Assembly (NCBI GenBank): GCA_013202585.1
Contig: JABMPQ010000039.1
Location: 1 to 51,410, forward strand
Length of the DNA stretch: 51,410 nucleotides
Direction of reading: 5' to 3'
From: Parcubacteria group bacterium
GTDB lineage: Bacteria; Patescibacteriota; JABMPQ01
Position 1 is the first letter of the stretch. The number at the start of each line of letters is the position of its first letter. A model generated the notes under the pieces. The model was not told the origin of the DNA. It saw nothing but the letters and a program-made list of their open reading frames with translations, and did no database searches. This document shows, piece after piece, positions 1-9,687 of the stretch. The translations under genes and the position numbers were made by a program.

Positions 1-148
1 ATAGTAATCCTTCTAGACAGAAAAGCTTGTTCAGAGTAGATTTAGAGCTAGACATGGTAGTTGTTATTAGGGATTAGTCACTTTTTGCCTAATTAGACTA
101 CCATGTTTTAGTTATGCACCACCCAAATTGGTGAAGAGCCTGTTTGAG

Positions 149-177
149 TTGACTTTTGCCACGAATCCTGTTACTAT
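149..177 (+). promoter_or_regulatory. sigma70-type promoter of rnpB
   Basis: TTGACT (149-154), 17 nt spacer, TACTAT (172-177), with the RNase P RNA P1 helix beginning 6 nt downstream at 183. Confidence 0.75.
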
Positions 178-182
178 GTCCC

Positions 183-620
183 AGTCCAAGCAAACGAGAT
201 GATCGCCTATTGTAGCTGAAAGGCTGCAGTGGGAGGAAAGTCCGAGCACCATCAAAAATGGCAGTTGCTAACGGCAACCGAAAGAAAGGTAATTAGGAGT
301 CCCGCGGACTTGTGATTAGCTTGAATTTTAGGGAAACCTCGACAGCAGTCGTGGTCCCGTACTATCTCAATAGGATAGACACGGGAGTGCCGCAGAGACA
401 ATACTACCCCGCTAAGCGGGGCAAAGGTGAAAAGAAACGGGATGTTTTTCATGAAAGCTACCCGTTTGGCCTCATGGTGACATGAGTGCCTGGTAAACCC
501 TGCCTGGTGCAAGACCAAATTATCGGTCGCTTGACCCTGCTAGCAATAGTAGGGCTAGATAGATGATCATCCTGAACGCTCAGCGTTCAGACGAAACTCG
601 GCTTATTGTTTGCTTGGACT
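183..620 (+). ncRNA. rnpB: RNase P RNA, bacterial type A-like
   Basis: Perfect 13-bp P1 helix AGTCCAAGCAAAC (183-195) / GTTTGCTTGGACT (608-620); conserved GAGGAAAGTCCGAGCACC near 233-250; GCCGCAGAGACAATACTACC, GGTAAACCC and GATAGATGATCATC...ACGAAACTCGGCTTAT near the 3' end. Confidence 0.93.
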
Positions 621-663
621 TTTTGGTATATACTTATACCCAAGTACAAAGTAATATCCCCCG

Positions 664-2046
664 ATGAAAAAATCCGAATTAGCTTTTACCGCTGCGTTGG
701 TTCCCGTTGATTTCTTGATGATAATTTTGGCGGCAGTCATCACCTACTTTATTCGTTTTTCTGATCGAGTAGTGGAGATTTGGCCGGTGCAGTTTAATTT
801 ACCTTTGCGTCAGTATCTTTTACTGGCAATAGTAGTCACTCCCGTTTGGCTGCTTATTTTCGCCTTGCTGGGTCTTTATAACCCCAAGAAAAAGCGTCGG
901 CTAGTTGATGACTTATATAGCGTTTTTGTGGGAGTATCCACCGGAGTAATGGGAATCGTGTTATATATATTTTTACGAGCGGAACTTTTTTCCTCTCGTT
1001 TTTTGGTATTAGTGACTTGGTTGCTAGCAATAATTCTAATAGTGCTAGGTCGATCACTAATTCGTTGGCTACAGCACCGATTGTATAAATATAACTACGG
1101 GGTGCATCGAGTCGTGTTAATTGGTGATACTTCAGCTGCTAGACACATCAAAGATAGTTTCCAAAACCCACTGGCTGGTTATAAGATAGTGGGTATATTA
1201 GATGAAGTAAACGGCGACACGTTGCAAAAACTGGAGCAATTATCACGAGATCAAGGCGTGGATGAAATTATTCAGACAGATCCGGCCATTCCTAAAATCA
1301 AGGTTCTGGAGCTAATTGACTTTGCTGATGAGCGCAAAATTGACATGAAGTACATTCCTGACCTATTTGGCACGGAGGCTACTAATATAGAAGTAAGAGC
1401 GGTAGCGGGCTTTCCCCTGGTAGAATTTCGACGAACACCTCTAGATGGCTGGGGAAAGATCATTAAACGGATCATTGATGTAGTGGGCGCGACATTAGGA
1501 TTGATATTTTTACTGCCTTTATTTGTGGCTGTTGCCATTACTATTAAATTAAATACGCCAGGGACGGTATTAGTCAGATTAAAGCGAGTAGGCAGAGATG
1601 GTGAATTTGATATGTTCAAATTCCGCTCGATGGTTAAAGATGCGCACAAAATGAAAAAAGACCTGCTCAAGTTTAGTGAGCGTCAGGGTCCGTTATTTAA
1701 AATGAAAAATGATCCGCGTATTACTCGGGTAGGTAGGTTCTTACGCAAAACTAGGATCGATGAACTGCCTCAGTTGTTAAATGTGCTCAAGGATGACATG
1801 AGCTTGATTGGTCCGCGTCCCCACGAGCCAGAAGAGGTAGCGCAATATCAGAAACATCAGCGAAAAGTATTAGCTATTAAGCCGGGCATGACTGGCATGG
1901 GGCAGGTGAGTGGTGCTTCGGATCTCTCTTTTGCTGAAGAAGTAAAGCTAGATACTTATTATATCGAAAATTGGGCGCTAAAAATGGATTTGCAGATTTT
2001 ATTGCGTACTGTCAAGATTGTTTTGCAAGCGGAAGCCGCCCATTAG
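664..2046 (+). CDS. exopolysaccharide biosynthesis polyprenyl glycosylphosphotransferase (undecaprenyl-phosphate sugar phosphotransferase)
   Basis: N-terminal TM helices, CoA-binding-like middle domain, C-terminal bacterial sugar transferase motifs (KRIIDVVGA, FKFRSM, RKTRIDELPQLLNVLKDDMSLIGPRP, KPGMTGMGQVSG). Confidence 0.93.
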   Translation: MKKSELAFTAALVPVDFLMIILAAVITYFIRFSDRVVEIWPVQFNLPLRQYLLLAIVVTPVWLLIFALLGLYNPKKKRRLVDDLYSVFVGVSTGVMGIVLYIFLRAELFSSRFLVLVTWLLAIILIVLGRSLIRWLQHRLYKYNYGVHRVVLIGDTSAARHIKDSFQNPLAGYKIVGILDEVNGDTLQKLEQLSRDQGVDEIIQTDPAIPKIKVLELIDFADERKIDMKYIPDLFGTEATNIEVRAVAGFPLVEFRRTPLDGWGKIIKRIIDVVGATLGLIFLLPLFVAVAITIKLNTPGTVLVRLKRVGRDGEFDMFKFRSMVKDAHKMKKDLLKFSERQGPLFKMKNDPRITRVGRFLRKTRIDELPQLLNVLKDDMSLIGPRPHEPEEVAQYQKHQRKVLAIKPGMTGMGQVSGASDLSFAEEVKLDTYYIENWALKMDLQILLRTVKIVLQAEAAH

Positions 2047-2073
2047 ATTGTTTTCCAGTCGGCCAAATTAGAC

Positions 2074-2106
2074 CAAAAACTCCAAAAATTGTAAATGGAG
2101 TTTTTG
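2074..2106 (+). terminator. Rho-independent terminator
   Basis: CAAAAACTCC ... GGAGTTTTTG hairpin downstream of the sugar transferase. Confidence 0.7.
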
Positions 2107-2218
2107 TTTAATATAAGGGCAATACAGTCAGCTAGGTGCTAAATTTAGCCAAAACCCCTTGACGATAAACGAAAAACTGATATTATGTCATGATCATTCA
2201 GAAAAGGCAAAATTGATG

Positions 2219-2247
2219 TTGACAATGTTGAGAGTTTGTGATACACT
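2219..2247 (+). promoter_or_regulatory. sigma70-type promoter
   Basis: TTGACA (2219-2224), 17 nt, TACACT (2242-2247), 59 nt before the CDS start at 2307. A second candidate is TTGACG (2159-2164), 16 nt, TATTAT (2181-2186). Confidence 0.6.
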
Positions 2248-2306
2248 CTGATAAGAAGATAAGTTAGACGTATTAATAAATTGTTTAATATAAAGAAAGT
2301 AAACCA

Positions 2307-3389
2307 ATGACTAATCAGATAAATAATAACCCTAACAGTCAAGTGGAAGTGCAGGTGCTTCCCACCGATTTTGTGTTCAAACTAATTTCTAGTTTAAAGC
2401 CTAGAACCAAAGATATTTTGGTTAAACGCTTTGGATTAGACAGTGATCGTCGTCAGACGCTGGAAGAGATTGGTAAGAATCATGATATTACCAGGGAGCG
2501 GGTTCGACAAATTGAGTCAGCTGCTCTTAAGGATTTACAAAAAGGAAATAAGATAGAAGCGATTGAGCCCTGTGAGTCACTGTTGAAATCAGTTATCGCT
2601 GAACATGGTCAGGTTATGGAGCATAATCATTTGGTAGATACTTTTATAGAGAAAATATCACCAGCTGAAACTAATGGCAATGTAGTCGATTTTATTTTAA
2701 ATCTCAGCAATAAGTTCGATTGTCATGACAATACAGAGCATACTTATAAGGCCTGGGGGGCAAAAGGCGGCTCCATTGAAATACCACAAAAGGTTATTGA
2801 GGCTGCTCACCAAGTGTTAAAAAAGCAAAACAAGCCTCTACAAGAGCCAGAAATCGTAAAACATCTTTTGCAACACGAAACAGTTCAGAAACACGATGTC
2901 TCTGACCCTAAACACGTTCAATCTTATCTGAAATTAGGCAAGAAAATGCTAAAAAACCCATTTGATGAATGGGGATTTACTAGCTGGAATGAAATAGTAC
3001 CTAAGGGCGTGAAAGATAAAGCTTTTCTAGTACTCAAAAAGAACAAAGAGCCTCTCCACTTCAAAGAAATCACGGACAATATCAATAAAATAAGCTTTGG
3101 GGGTCGGCAGGCGATTCCTCAAACTGTGCATAATGAGCTGATTAAGGATGAACGTTTTGTCTTAGTTGGTCGCGGTATTTATGGACTAACTGAATGGGGA
3201 TATAGTTCAGGTACAGTAGCTGATGTGGTAGGACACGTCTTGAAAGAAGCCGGAAAACCAATGGCCAAAGACGAAATTATTTCTAAGGTTTTAGAGCAAA
3301 GAATAGTCAAACGTAATACAGTGGCCTTAGCTTTGCAAAATACGAAACGTTTCCAACGAGTTGATAAGCAATCTTATACTCTAGCCTAA
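2307..3389 (+). CDS. sigma-70 region 4-like HTH protein with C-terminal HARE-HTH-like winged-helix repeats
   Basis: LKPRTKDILVKRFGLDSDRRQTLEEIGKNHDITRERVRQIESAALKDLQ is a sigma region 4 signature; the C-terminal half has repeated HTH-like segments (VLKEAGKPMAKDEIISKVLEQRIVKRNTVALALQ). Confidence 0.8.
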   Translation: MTNQINNNPNSQVEVQVLPTDFVFKLISSLKPRTKDILVKRFGLDSDRRQTLEEIGKNHDITRERVRQIESAALKDLQKGNKIEAIEPCESLLKSVIAEHGQVMEHNHLVDTFIEKISPAETNGNVVDFILNLSNKFDCHDNTEHTYKAWGAKGGSIEIPQKVIEAAHQVLKKQNKPLQEPEIVKHLLQHETVQKHDVSDPKHVQSYLKLGKKMLKNPFDEWGFTSWNEIVPKGVKDKAFLVLKKNKEPLHFKEITDNINKISFGGRQAIPQTVHNELIKDERFVLVGRGIYGLTEWGYSSGTVADVVGHVLKEAGKPMAKDEIISKVLEQRIVKRNTVALALQNTKRFQRVDKQSYTLA

Positions 3390-3455
3390 ATTTATCTCTT
3401 CTCTCTGCTAACGAGGTGTTATATAATACAAAAATAAAGGCATTAATCTTGATTT

Positions 3456-4730
3456 GTGTTTGACGAGTTACCACCACTTGATTTTTTTAGTTATTTGTAC
3501 GAATTTTGGTACATGTTTTTTTCTGTTATTCGGAAAGTGTGGTGGTTAGTTATTCCAGGGTTCATGGCCGTTGTATATTACGTTTGGCTTAGTCTTAAAC
3601 GGATAAAGTATATTCGTTCCATCGAATATATACTTATAGCTATTAGTGTTCCTGAAGACAACGAGAAAAACCCAAAATCGATGGAAGAGGTTTTGAATGG
3701 CCTGTGGACAATTTATTCGCCACCAAATTTGAAAGAAATATTTCTCGAGGGTGAAAGGCAAAAAACATTTAGTCTGGAGATTGTTAGCGTTGCTGGTCAG
3801 GTCCGCTTTATTATTCGGGTGCCGACCATTTTAAGAGATCATGTCGAGGCTAACGTTTATGCCCAATATCCAGAAGCAGAAATTTCGGAAGTGGAGGATT
3901 ATGCGCCATTCATTCCCAGTAAATTTCCCAATGATCAGTACGATATGGTGGGGGTGGAATGGAAGCTGGCCAGAGAAGACGCTTATCCGATCCGGACTTA
4001 TAAACATTTTTTGGATGATATCAGCGAAGAGAAGTTCATTGATCCCCTTTCTAATGCCCTAGAAGTGATGAGTAGAATTGGCGATGGAGAACAAATCTGG
4101 TATCAGTTTATTCTCCGTCCAGTCAGTGATAAGTGGAAAAAAGAGGGTGATAAACTTGTCGATAAACTTATCAAGCGAAAGGGGAAACCGTATAATCCTT
4201 TGTTTTTAAAAGGGGTACAAACAGCGGTGAGCACTATCGAGCCAGCTGACGCAGCTCAAGGCAAAACAAATACTAAGGATCCTCCGCCCAGTGAAATGTT
4301 GTTTTTATCACCGGGCGAGCAAGATGCAGTTAAAGCTATTCAGGAGAATATTAGCAAAGGTGGCTTTCAAGTAAAAGTTCGGACGTTATATTTAGGACGT
4401 AAGGATGTATTTAATAAAAAGCGAATTGGTTTTCCTATGATGGGGACCTTTAAAGGTTTTAATTCTAATAATCTTAATTCTTTCAAGCCCCATAGAAAAT
4501 ACTGGACCTTTATCTCTTATTGGAAGAAAACCCGTATTCCTCCCCGTCAAACCAATTTAATTCGTCGTTATCAGTCACGTGACATTGATGCTGGAGCCCA
4601 GCCGTTTATCATGAGCGTAGAAGAGATCGCTACGGTATTCCACTTTCCTTATATCACAGTCAAGTCGCCAGCCGTGGTTACGGCCGAGGCTGGTAAAGGA
4701 ATGCCACCGGGTGATTTGCCGATGGAGTAA
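3456..4730 (+). CDS. conserved membrane-anchored protein preceding a TraG-like ATPase
   Basis: GTG start; N-terminal TM segment; same strand and 12 nt upstream of the TraG-like ATPase ORF. Confidence 0.6.
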   Translation: MFDELPPLDFFSYLYEFWYMFFSVIRKVWWLVIPGFMAVVYYVWLSLKRIKYIRSIEYILIAISVPEDNEKNPKSMEEVLNGLWTIYSPPNLKEIFLEGERQKTFSLEIVSVAGQVRFIIRVPTILRDHVEANVYAQYPEAEISEVEDYAPFIPSKFPNDQYDMVGVEWKLAREDAYPIRTYKHFLDDISEEKFIDPLSNALEVMSRIGDGEQIWYQFILRPVSDKWKKEGDKLVDKLIKRKGKPYNPLFLKGVQTAVSTIEPADAAQGKTNTKDPPPSEMLFLSPGEQDAVKAIQENISKGGFQVKVRTLYLGRKDVFNKKRIGFPMMGTFKGFNSNNLNSFKPHRKYWTFISYWKKTRIPPRQTNLIRRYQSRDIDAGAQPFIMSVEEIATVFHFPYITVKSPAVVTAEAGKGMPPGDLPME

Positions 4731-4742
4731 TCTATATTATCA

Positions 4743-6329
4743 ATGGGAAACCAAAACCCACAATCAGACGTTACCTTATTCGGCGAAACCAACTTCCGTG
4801 GTCAGAGTCGCCGTTTTGGTATTAAGGTAGACGATCGTCGGCGGCACATGTATGTGGTTGGAAAAACGGGCATGGGCAAAACGACCATGATGGAGAATAT
4901 GGTGATTTCTGACATTAAAGCTGGCAATGGGGTCTGCGTGGTTGATCCCCATGGCGAGTTTGCTGACAAAATGCTTGATTATGTTCCGGCCGATCGGATC
5001 AACGACGTTGTCTATTTTAATCCGGGTGATGTTGATAATCCGATTGCTTTTAATGTGATGGAGAATATTGATCCTGACCATAAGCATTTGGTGGCTTCAG
5101 GACTGCTGGGTGTATTCAAAAAGATCTGGGCTGATTCTTGGGGTCCGCGTTTGGAATATGTTTTGCGCAATACTATCCTCGCTTTGATGGATTATCCGGG
5201 CAGCACTTTGCTCGGTATCATGAAAATGCTGACAGATAAAGCTTTTCGCAATAAAGTGATCAAGAAGGTGCAGGACCCAGTTGTAAAGTCTTTTTGGGTG
5301 GATGAATTTTCCAAGTATCCTGATAAATTCATGACAGAGGCGATTGCTCCGATCCAGAATAAGGTTGGACAATTCTTATCAATTTCCTTGATTAGAAATA
5401 TTGTCGGGCAGTCTAAGTCAACTCTGGATATGCGTGACATCATGGATAATCGGAAAATATTATTGCTTAATTTAGCTAAAGGAAGAGTAGGTGAGGATGC
5501 CTCGGCTCTTTTTGGAGCGATGGTGATTACCAAGGTTCAGCTGGCAGCGATGAGTCGAGTTGATATACCCGAGGAGGAACGAGCCGACTTTTATCTTTAC
5601 GTTGATGAATTCCAGAATTTTGCCACCGAGAGTTTCGCTGATATCCTGTCTGAAGCGCGTAAGTATCATCTAGATTTGATAATGGCTCACCAGTATATTG
5701 ATCAGCTAGCCGAGGAAGTTCGCTATGCTGTCTTTGGTAATGTCGGCACTATTGTCTGTTTTCGAATTGGAGCAGCCGACGCCGAAGTGCTAGTTAAGGA
5801 ATTTGAACCAGTTTTTGATGAAACTGACCTAGTCAATCTAACTAAATTTCATGTGTATCTGAAGTTGATGATAGAGGGAGTGGCTAGTCAGGCTTTTTCA
5901 GCCACGACGTTACCGCCGCTATGGGATACTGAGGGTAACAGAGATAAAATTGTTGAAATCTCTCGCGAGCGCTATGCTAAAAAGCGAGACGTAGTTGAAG
6001 ACAAAATTGCGCGGTGGAGTGGGGTAATGGATGATGATGAGAAATCTTCGGCGCGATCTTCTGGCAGATCAAGTAGTGGTCGTTCTTCCAGTCAGAGCGA
6101 CGGTCGTTCCTCTAGCCAGAGTAGTGGTCGATCTTCTCAATCTCGAGCTAAGCCAGAAGATAAATCTCACCAACCATTCAAGAAAGCTTTTGCCACTGCT
6201 CTCAAGGGCGCAGATACAGCTAGCGCGGGAAAAAATAGTAGACAGACTGCCAGACCCCCGCGGAATAAGAGCAGAAATTCAGGAGTAAAACCAGGGCAGG
6301 TAGTAAAGGTTAACAACCAGAGCCGGTAA
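4743..6329 (+). CDS. TraG/TraD/VirD4-like (type IV coupling-type) ATPase
   Basis: Walker A VGKTGMGKTTMMENM, VDPHGEFADKML, Walker B-like DFYLYVDEFQNFAT, C-terminal Ser/Arg/Gln low-complexity tail. Confidence 0.85.
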   Translation: MGNQNPQSDVTLFGETNFRGQSRRFGIKVDDRRRHMYVVGKTGMGKTTMMENMVISDIKAGNGVCVVDPHGEFADKMLDYVPADRINDVVYFNPGDVDNPIAFNVMENIDPDHKHLVASGLLGVFKKIWADSWGPRLEYVLRNTILALMDYPGSTLLGIMKMLTDKAFRNKVIKKVQDPVVKSFWVDEFSKYPDKFMTEAIAPIQNKVGQFLSISLIRNIVGQSKSTLDMRDIMDNRKILLLNLAKGRVGEDASALFGAMVITKVQLAAMSRVDIPEEERADFYLYVDEFQNFATESFADILSEARKYHLDLIMAHQYIDQLAEEVRYAVFGNVGTIVCFRIGAADAEVLVKEFEPVFDETDLVNLTKFHVYLKLMIEGVASQAFSATTLPPLWDTEGNRDKIVEISRERYAKKRDVVEDKIARWSGVMDDDEKSSARSSGRSSSGRSSSQSDGRSSSQSSGRSSQSRAKPEDKSHQPFKKAFATALKGADTASAGKNSRQTARPPRNKSRNSGVKPGQVVKVNNQSR

Positions 6330-7414
6330 TGACTAAAAACAGTAATAAAGTAGCGGTGGCCATGTCGGGAGGGGTAGACTCTTCGGTGGCGGCCGCTCTT
6401 TTACAAAAAGCAGGCTATGAAGTAACGGGCTTTTTTATGTATTTCTGGCATGATGAGCGGGCGGAGCAGCCAGTTAATCGTTGTTGTTCGAGTGAATCTG
6501 AACAACAAGCGAGAGCAGTAGCCAAGCAGTTAGCGATCCCCTTTTATACCTTGGATTTTAAAAATGAGTTCAAGCGGCAAGTGGTGGATGATTTTTTGGC
6601 AGGATATCAGCAGTTATCCACTCCTAATCCGTGCGTGGTTTGTAACCGCGAGATAAAATTTGGCCGACTGCTTGATAAAGTGAGAGAGCTGGGATTTGAT
6701 TATCTAGCTACTGGACATTACGTGGGGAAGCGTCAGGAAGAGGGTAAGTATAAACTTTTTAAGGCTAAGGACGTTAAAAAAGATCAATCGTATTTCTTGT
6801 ATAATTTAAATCAAAAACAGCTTAAGCATTTATTATTTCCGCTGGGAAAATACACAAAAAGTCAGGTTAGAAAGATAGCCGCGAAACTTGATTTACTAGT
6901 AGCAAAATCAAAAGAAAGTCAGGATGTTTGCTTTGTCGGTGATAGTGTAGATGGTTTTCTCACTCGCAACTTGGGCGCAGGTAAGGAAGGCCCCATTATT
7001 GACACAGATGGTCAAGAGCTAGGAAGACATGAAGGTTTACGAGCTTACACTATTGGTCAGCGGAAGGGGATAAAGATTGGCGGCAGTGGACCTTATTATG
7101 TGCTTGATCGTGATTTTGCCAAAAATATCCTAATCGTAACGAGTGATAAGCAGGACAAAAGACTGTATTCAGTTGTGGTAAATTTCTCTAAGGCTAGTTG
7201 GGTAGATAGTGAAGAGTCATCCTTGCCTCTAGCAGCTGAAGCGGTAGTGCGGTATAATACAAAACCAGTGGAGGCAAAGATTGTCGAGAAGGACGGAGAA
7301 ATCTATCGAGCCCAGTTGGAGATTCCCCAGCGAGCAGTGATGCCGGGACAATCGATTGTATTTTATCAGGACGATGAATTATTAGGCGGAGGAGTAATTA
7401 AAGAAGTTAAATAA
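6329..7414 (+). CDS. mnmA: tRNA 2-thiouridine(34) synthase MnmA
   Basis: PP-loop AMSGGVDSSVAA, TPNPCVVCNREIKFG, LATGHYV, KDQSYFLY, SKESQDVCFV, YTIGQRKGI. Confidence 0.97.
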   Translation: MTKNSNKVAVAMSGGVDSSVAAALLQKAGYEVTGFFMYFWHDERAEQPVNRCCSSESEQQARAVAKQLAIPFYTLDFKNEFKRQVVDDFLAGYQQLSTPNPCVVCNREIKFGRLLDKVRELGFDYLATGHYVGKRQEEGKYKLFKAKDVKKDQSYFLYNLNQKQLKHLLFPLGKYTKSQVRKIAAKLDLLVAKSKESQDVCFVGDSVDGFLTRNLGAGKEGPIIDTDGQELGRHEGLRAYTIGQRKGIKIGGSGPYYVLDRDFAKNILIVTSDKQDKRLYSVVVNFSKASWVDSEESSLPLAAEAVVRYNTKPVEAKIVEKDGEIYRAQLEIPQRAVMPGQSIVFYQDDELLGGGVIKEVK

Positions 7415-7418
7415 AATT

Positions 7419-7634
7419 ATGGCTTATTTCAACGACCCGCAAAAAAGAATTCAAGAAGCGATAGATGACCTCCGGGAAGATATTGGCAAACGAGAGAAAG
7501 AAGTTAGAGGGTTAAAAAAAGATATTAGTGATTTGGAAAGAAAAAAAGAATTACTCGAAGGTGAGCTAGAAGAACTGTATACGAACGAAAAAAGATTGGA
7601 GAAAGATGCGACTAGAATGAAGTTACAAAGTTAG
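7419..7634 (+). CDS. small coiled-coil protein
   Basis: 71 aa, heptad-like charged sequence, tightly packed between mnmA and alaS. Confidence 0.5.
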   Translation: MAYFNDPQKRIQEAIDDLREDIGKREKEVRGLKKDISDLERKKELLEGELEELYTNEKRLEKDATRMKLQS

Positions 7635-7638
7635 AAAC

Positions 7639-9567
7639 ATGACTACGGCCGAGCTAAGAAAAAAATACTTAGATTTTTTTAAGCAGAAAGGGCATGCTAT
7701 TATCCCTTCCGCTTCTTTGTTGCCGGAGAATGATCCGACTACTCTTTTTACTGGTTCCGGTATGCAGCCAATGATTCCTTACTTGCTGGGCGAAAAGCAT
7801 CCGCAGGGAGCACTTTTAGCTGATTCGCAGAAGTGTTTTCGCTCCCAGGATATAGATGAGGTGGGCGACAATCACCATACGACATTTTTTGAAATGCTAG
7901 GTAATTGGTCGTTGGGAGATTATTTTAAAGAGGAGCAAATCCCCTGGTTGTTTGAGTTTTTGACGGACGTGGTTGGATTGGATCCGGCGCGAATTTACGT
8001 TTCTGTTTTTAAAGGTAAAAATGAAATTGATATTCCACGGGATGAAGATTCGGCTCAACTTTGGCAGGATGTTTTTGCGGGGGCTGGCATTGAAGCTAAA
8101 ATAGTTGATGGAGCAGAAAAAAAGGGGATGCAAAAGGGAAGAATATTTTACTACGACGAAACGGAAAATTGGTGGTCGCGCAGTGGGGTGACAAGCAATA
8201 TGCCAGCGGGTGAGCCGGGTGGGCCGGACTCAGAGATTTTTTGGGATTTTGGGGAACAACTTGGCATTCATGAAAAGTCAGAATACAAAGATCAACCTTG
8301 CCATGTTAACTGCAATTGCGGTCGGTTTAATGAAATTGGCAATAGTGTCTTTATGCAGTACAGGAAGACTGATAGTGGCTTTGAATCATTGCCGCATCCC
8401 AATATTGACTTTGGTGGTGGTTTGGAGCGGATGGTGATGGCGAGCATTGATACGCCCGATGTTTTTAAGATTGATACTTTCGTGCCGGTTATTACTAAGA
8501 TTGAAGAAATTAGTGGGCAGAGTTATGATGCTGGTGACGAGAGTGTTATGAAAGCAATGCGGATTATTGCTGATCACATCCGGGCAGCGACGATGATTAT
8601 GGCCGATGTGAATGGCGTGGAACCTTCCAAAGCTGATCAGGGATATATGGTGCGGCGATTGATTAGGCGGGCAGTACGTTATGGTAAGCAGATTGGTATT
8701 GAGGAAGAGTCCTGGACTAAAGGAATTGCTGAAATTATAATTGACGATTACAAGGCTGTATATCCGGAGGTGGAGAAGAAGAAGGAGTTTGTGGTTAGTA
8801 GCTTAGAGGAAGAGGAGAAAAAATTTAGTAAGACATTGGCTAAAGGACTCAAGGAATTTAAAAAATGGCATTCAGACCCTGTGGTTTATTGGGAAAATGA
8901 GTCTGCTGGTAAAGTCAGCGAGAAAGTTGCGAACGCCGATAAAATTGTTCCGGGCTTTGTTGCATTTAGATTATTTACAACCTATGGCTTTCCTTTCGAA
9001 TTAATCAAAGAAATCGCCAACGAGAAAAACCTCAAAGTCGATGAGACAGGCTTTCAGCAAGAAATGAAAAAGCACCAAGCCCTCTCTCGTTCCGCCTCCG
9101 CTGGCAAATTTAAAGGGGGACTGGCCGATGCCGATGAACAAACTACCAAGCTGCACACCGCTACTCACCTGCTTCAAGCAGCGCTGCGGCAAGTGCTAGG
9201 TGACCATGTTCAGCAAAAGGGCAGTAATATTACGGCTGAGCGGCTGCGCTTTGATTTTAGTCATGGGGAAAAAATGACCCCGGAGCAGCTAACTGCTACC
9301 GAAAAGCTAGTCAACGAGTGGATTGTTGCCGAACTAGAAATAAAGTGTGAGGAGTTGCCTTACGATGAGGCTAAAAAGCGCGATGTAATTGGATTATTCG
9401 AAGACAAATACGGCGATAAGGTAAAAGTCTATGGTGTGGGCGATGTTTCTGGCGAGCTTTGCGGTGGTCCACATGTGAAAAATACTAAGGAATTAGGTAA
9501 ATTTAGGATTAAGAAAGAACAGTCTTCGGGAGCGGGGGTAAGGCGGATTAAGGCCGTATTAGGATAA
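7639..9567 (+). CDS. alaS: alanyl-tRNA synthetase (short, lacks C-terminal DHHA1/C-Ala region)
   Basis: LRKKYLDFFKQKGH, SLLPENDPTTLFTGSGMQPM, DEVGDNHHTTFFEMLGNWSLGDYFK, THLLQAALRQVLG, CGGPHVKNT; ends right after the editing domain. Confidence 0.96.
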   Translation: MTTAELRKKYLDFFKQKGHAIIPSASLLPENDPTTLFTGSGMQPMIPYLLGEKHPQGALLADSQKCFRSQDIDEVGDNHHTTFFEMLGNWSLGDYFKEEQIPWLFEFLTDVVGLDPARIYVSVFKGKNEIDIPRDEDSAQLWQDVFAGAGIEAKIVDGAEKKGMQKGRIFYYDETENWWSRSGVTSNMPAGEPGGPDSEIFWDFGEQLGIHEKSEYKDQPCHVNCNCGRFNEIGNSVFMQYRKTDSGFESLPHPNIDFGGGLERMVMASIDTPDVFKIDTFVPVITKIEEISGQSYDAGDESVMKAMRIIADHIRAATMIMADVNGVEPSKADQGYMVRRLIRRAVRYGKQIGIEEESWTKGIAEIIIDDYKAVYPEVEKKKEFVVSSLEEEEKKFSKTLAKGLKEFKKWHSDPVVYWENESAGKVSEKVANADKIVPGFVAFRLFTTYGFPFELIKEIANEKNLKVDETGFQQEMKKHQALSRSASAGKFKGGLADADEQTTKLHTATHLLQAALRQVLGDHVQQKGSNITAERLRFDFSHGEKMTPEQLTATEKLVNEWIVAELEIKCEELPYDEAKKRDVIGLFEDKYGDKVKVYGVGDVSGELCGGPHVKNTKELGKFRIKKEQSSGAGVRRIKAVLG

Positions 9568-9581
9568 ATACACATTATATA

Positions 9582-9615
9582 TAACAGGCAGCTATTTGAT
9601 CCGCCTGTTATTTTT
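9582..9615 (+). terminator. Rho-independent terminator after alaS
   Basis: TAACAGGC (9582-9589) / GCCTGTTA (9603-9610) followed by TTTTT. Confidence 0.75.
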
Positions 9616-9687
9616 ATTTACCAGCATTCATGGTATAATATCCTGGCAGCTGGTAGTAACTAACTACGGGCAGTTTGTAATATAGTT

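Noticed and set aside
252-518. Minus-strand 88-aa ORF
   Set aside because: Lies entirely within the RNase P RNA gene.
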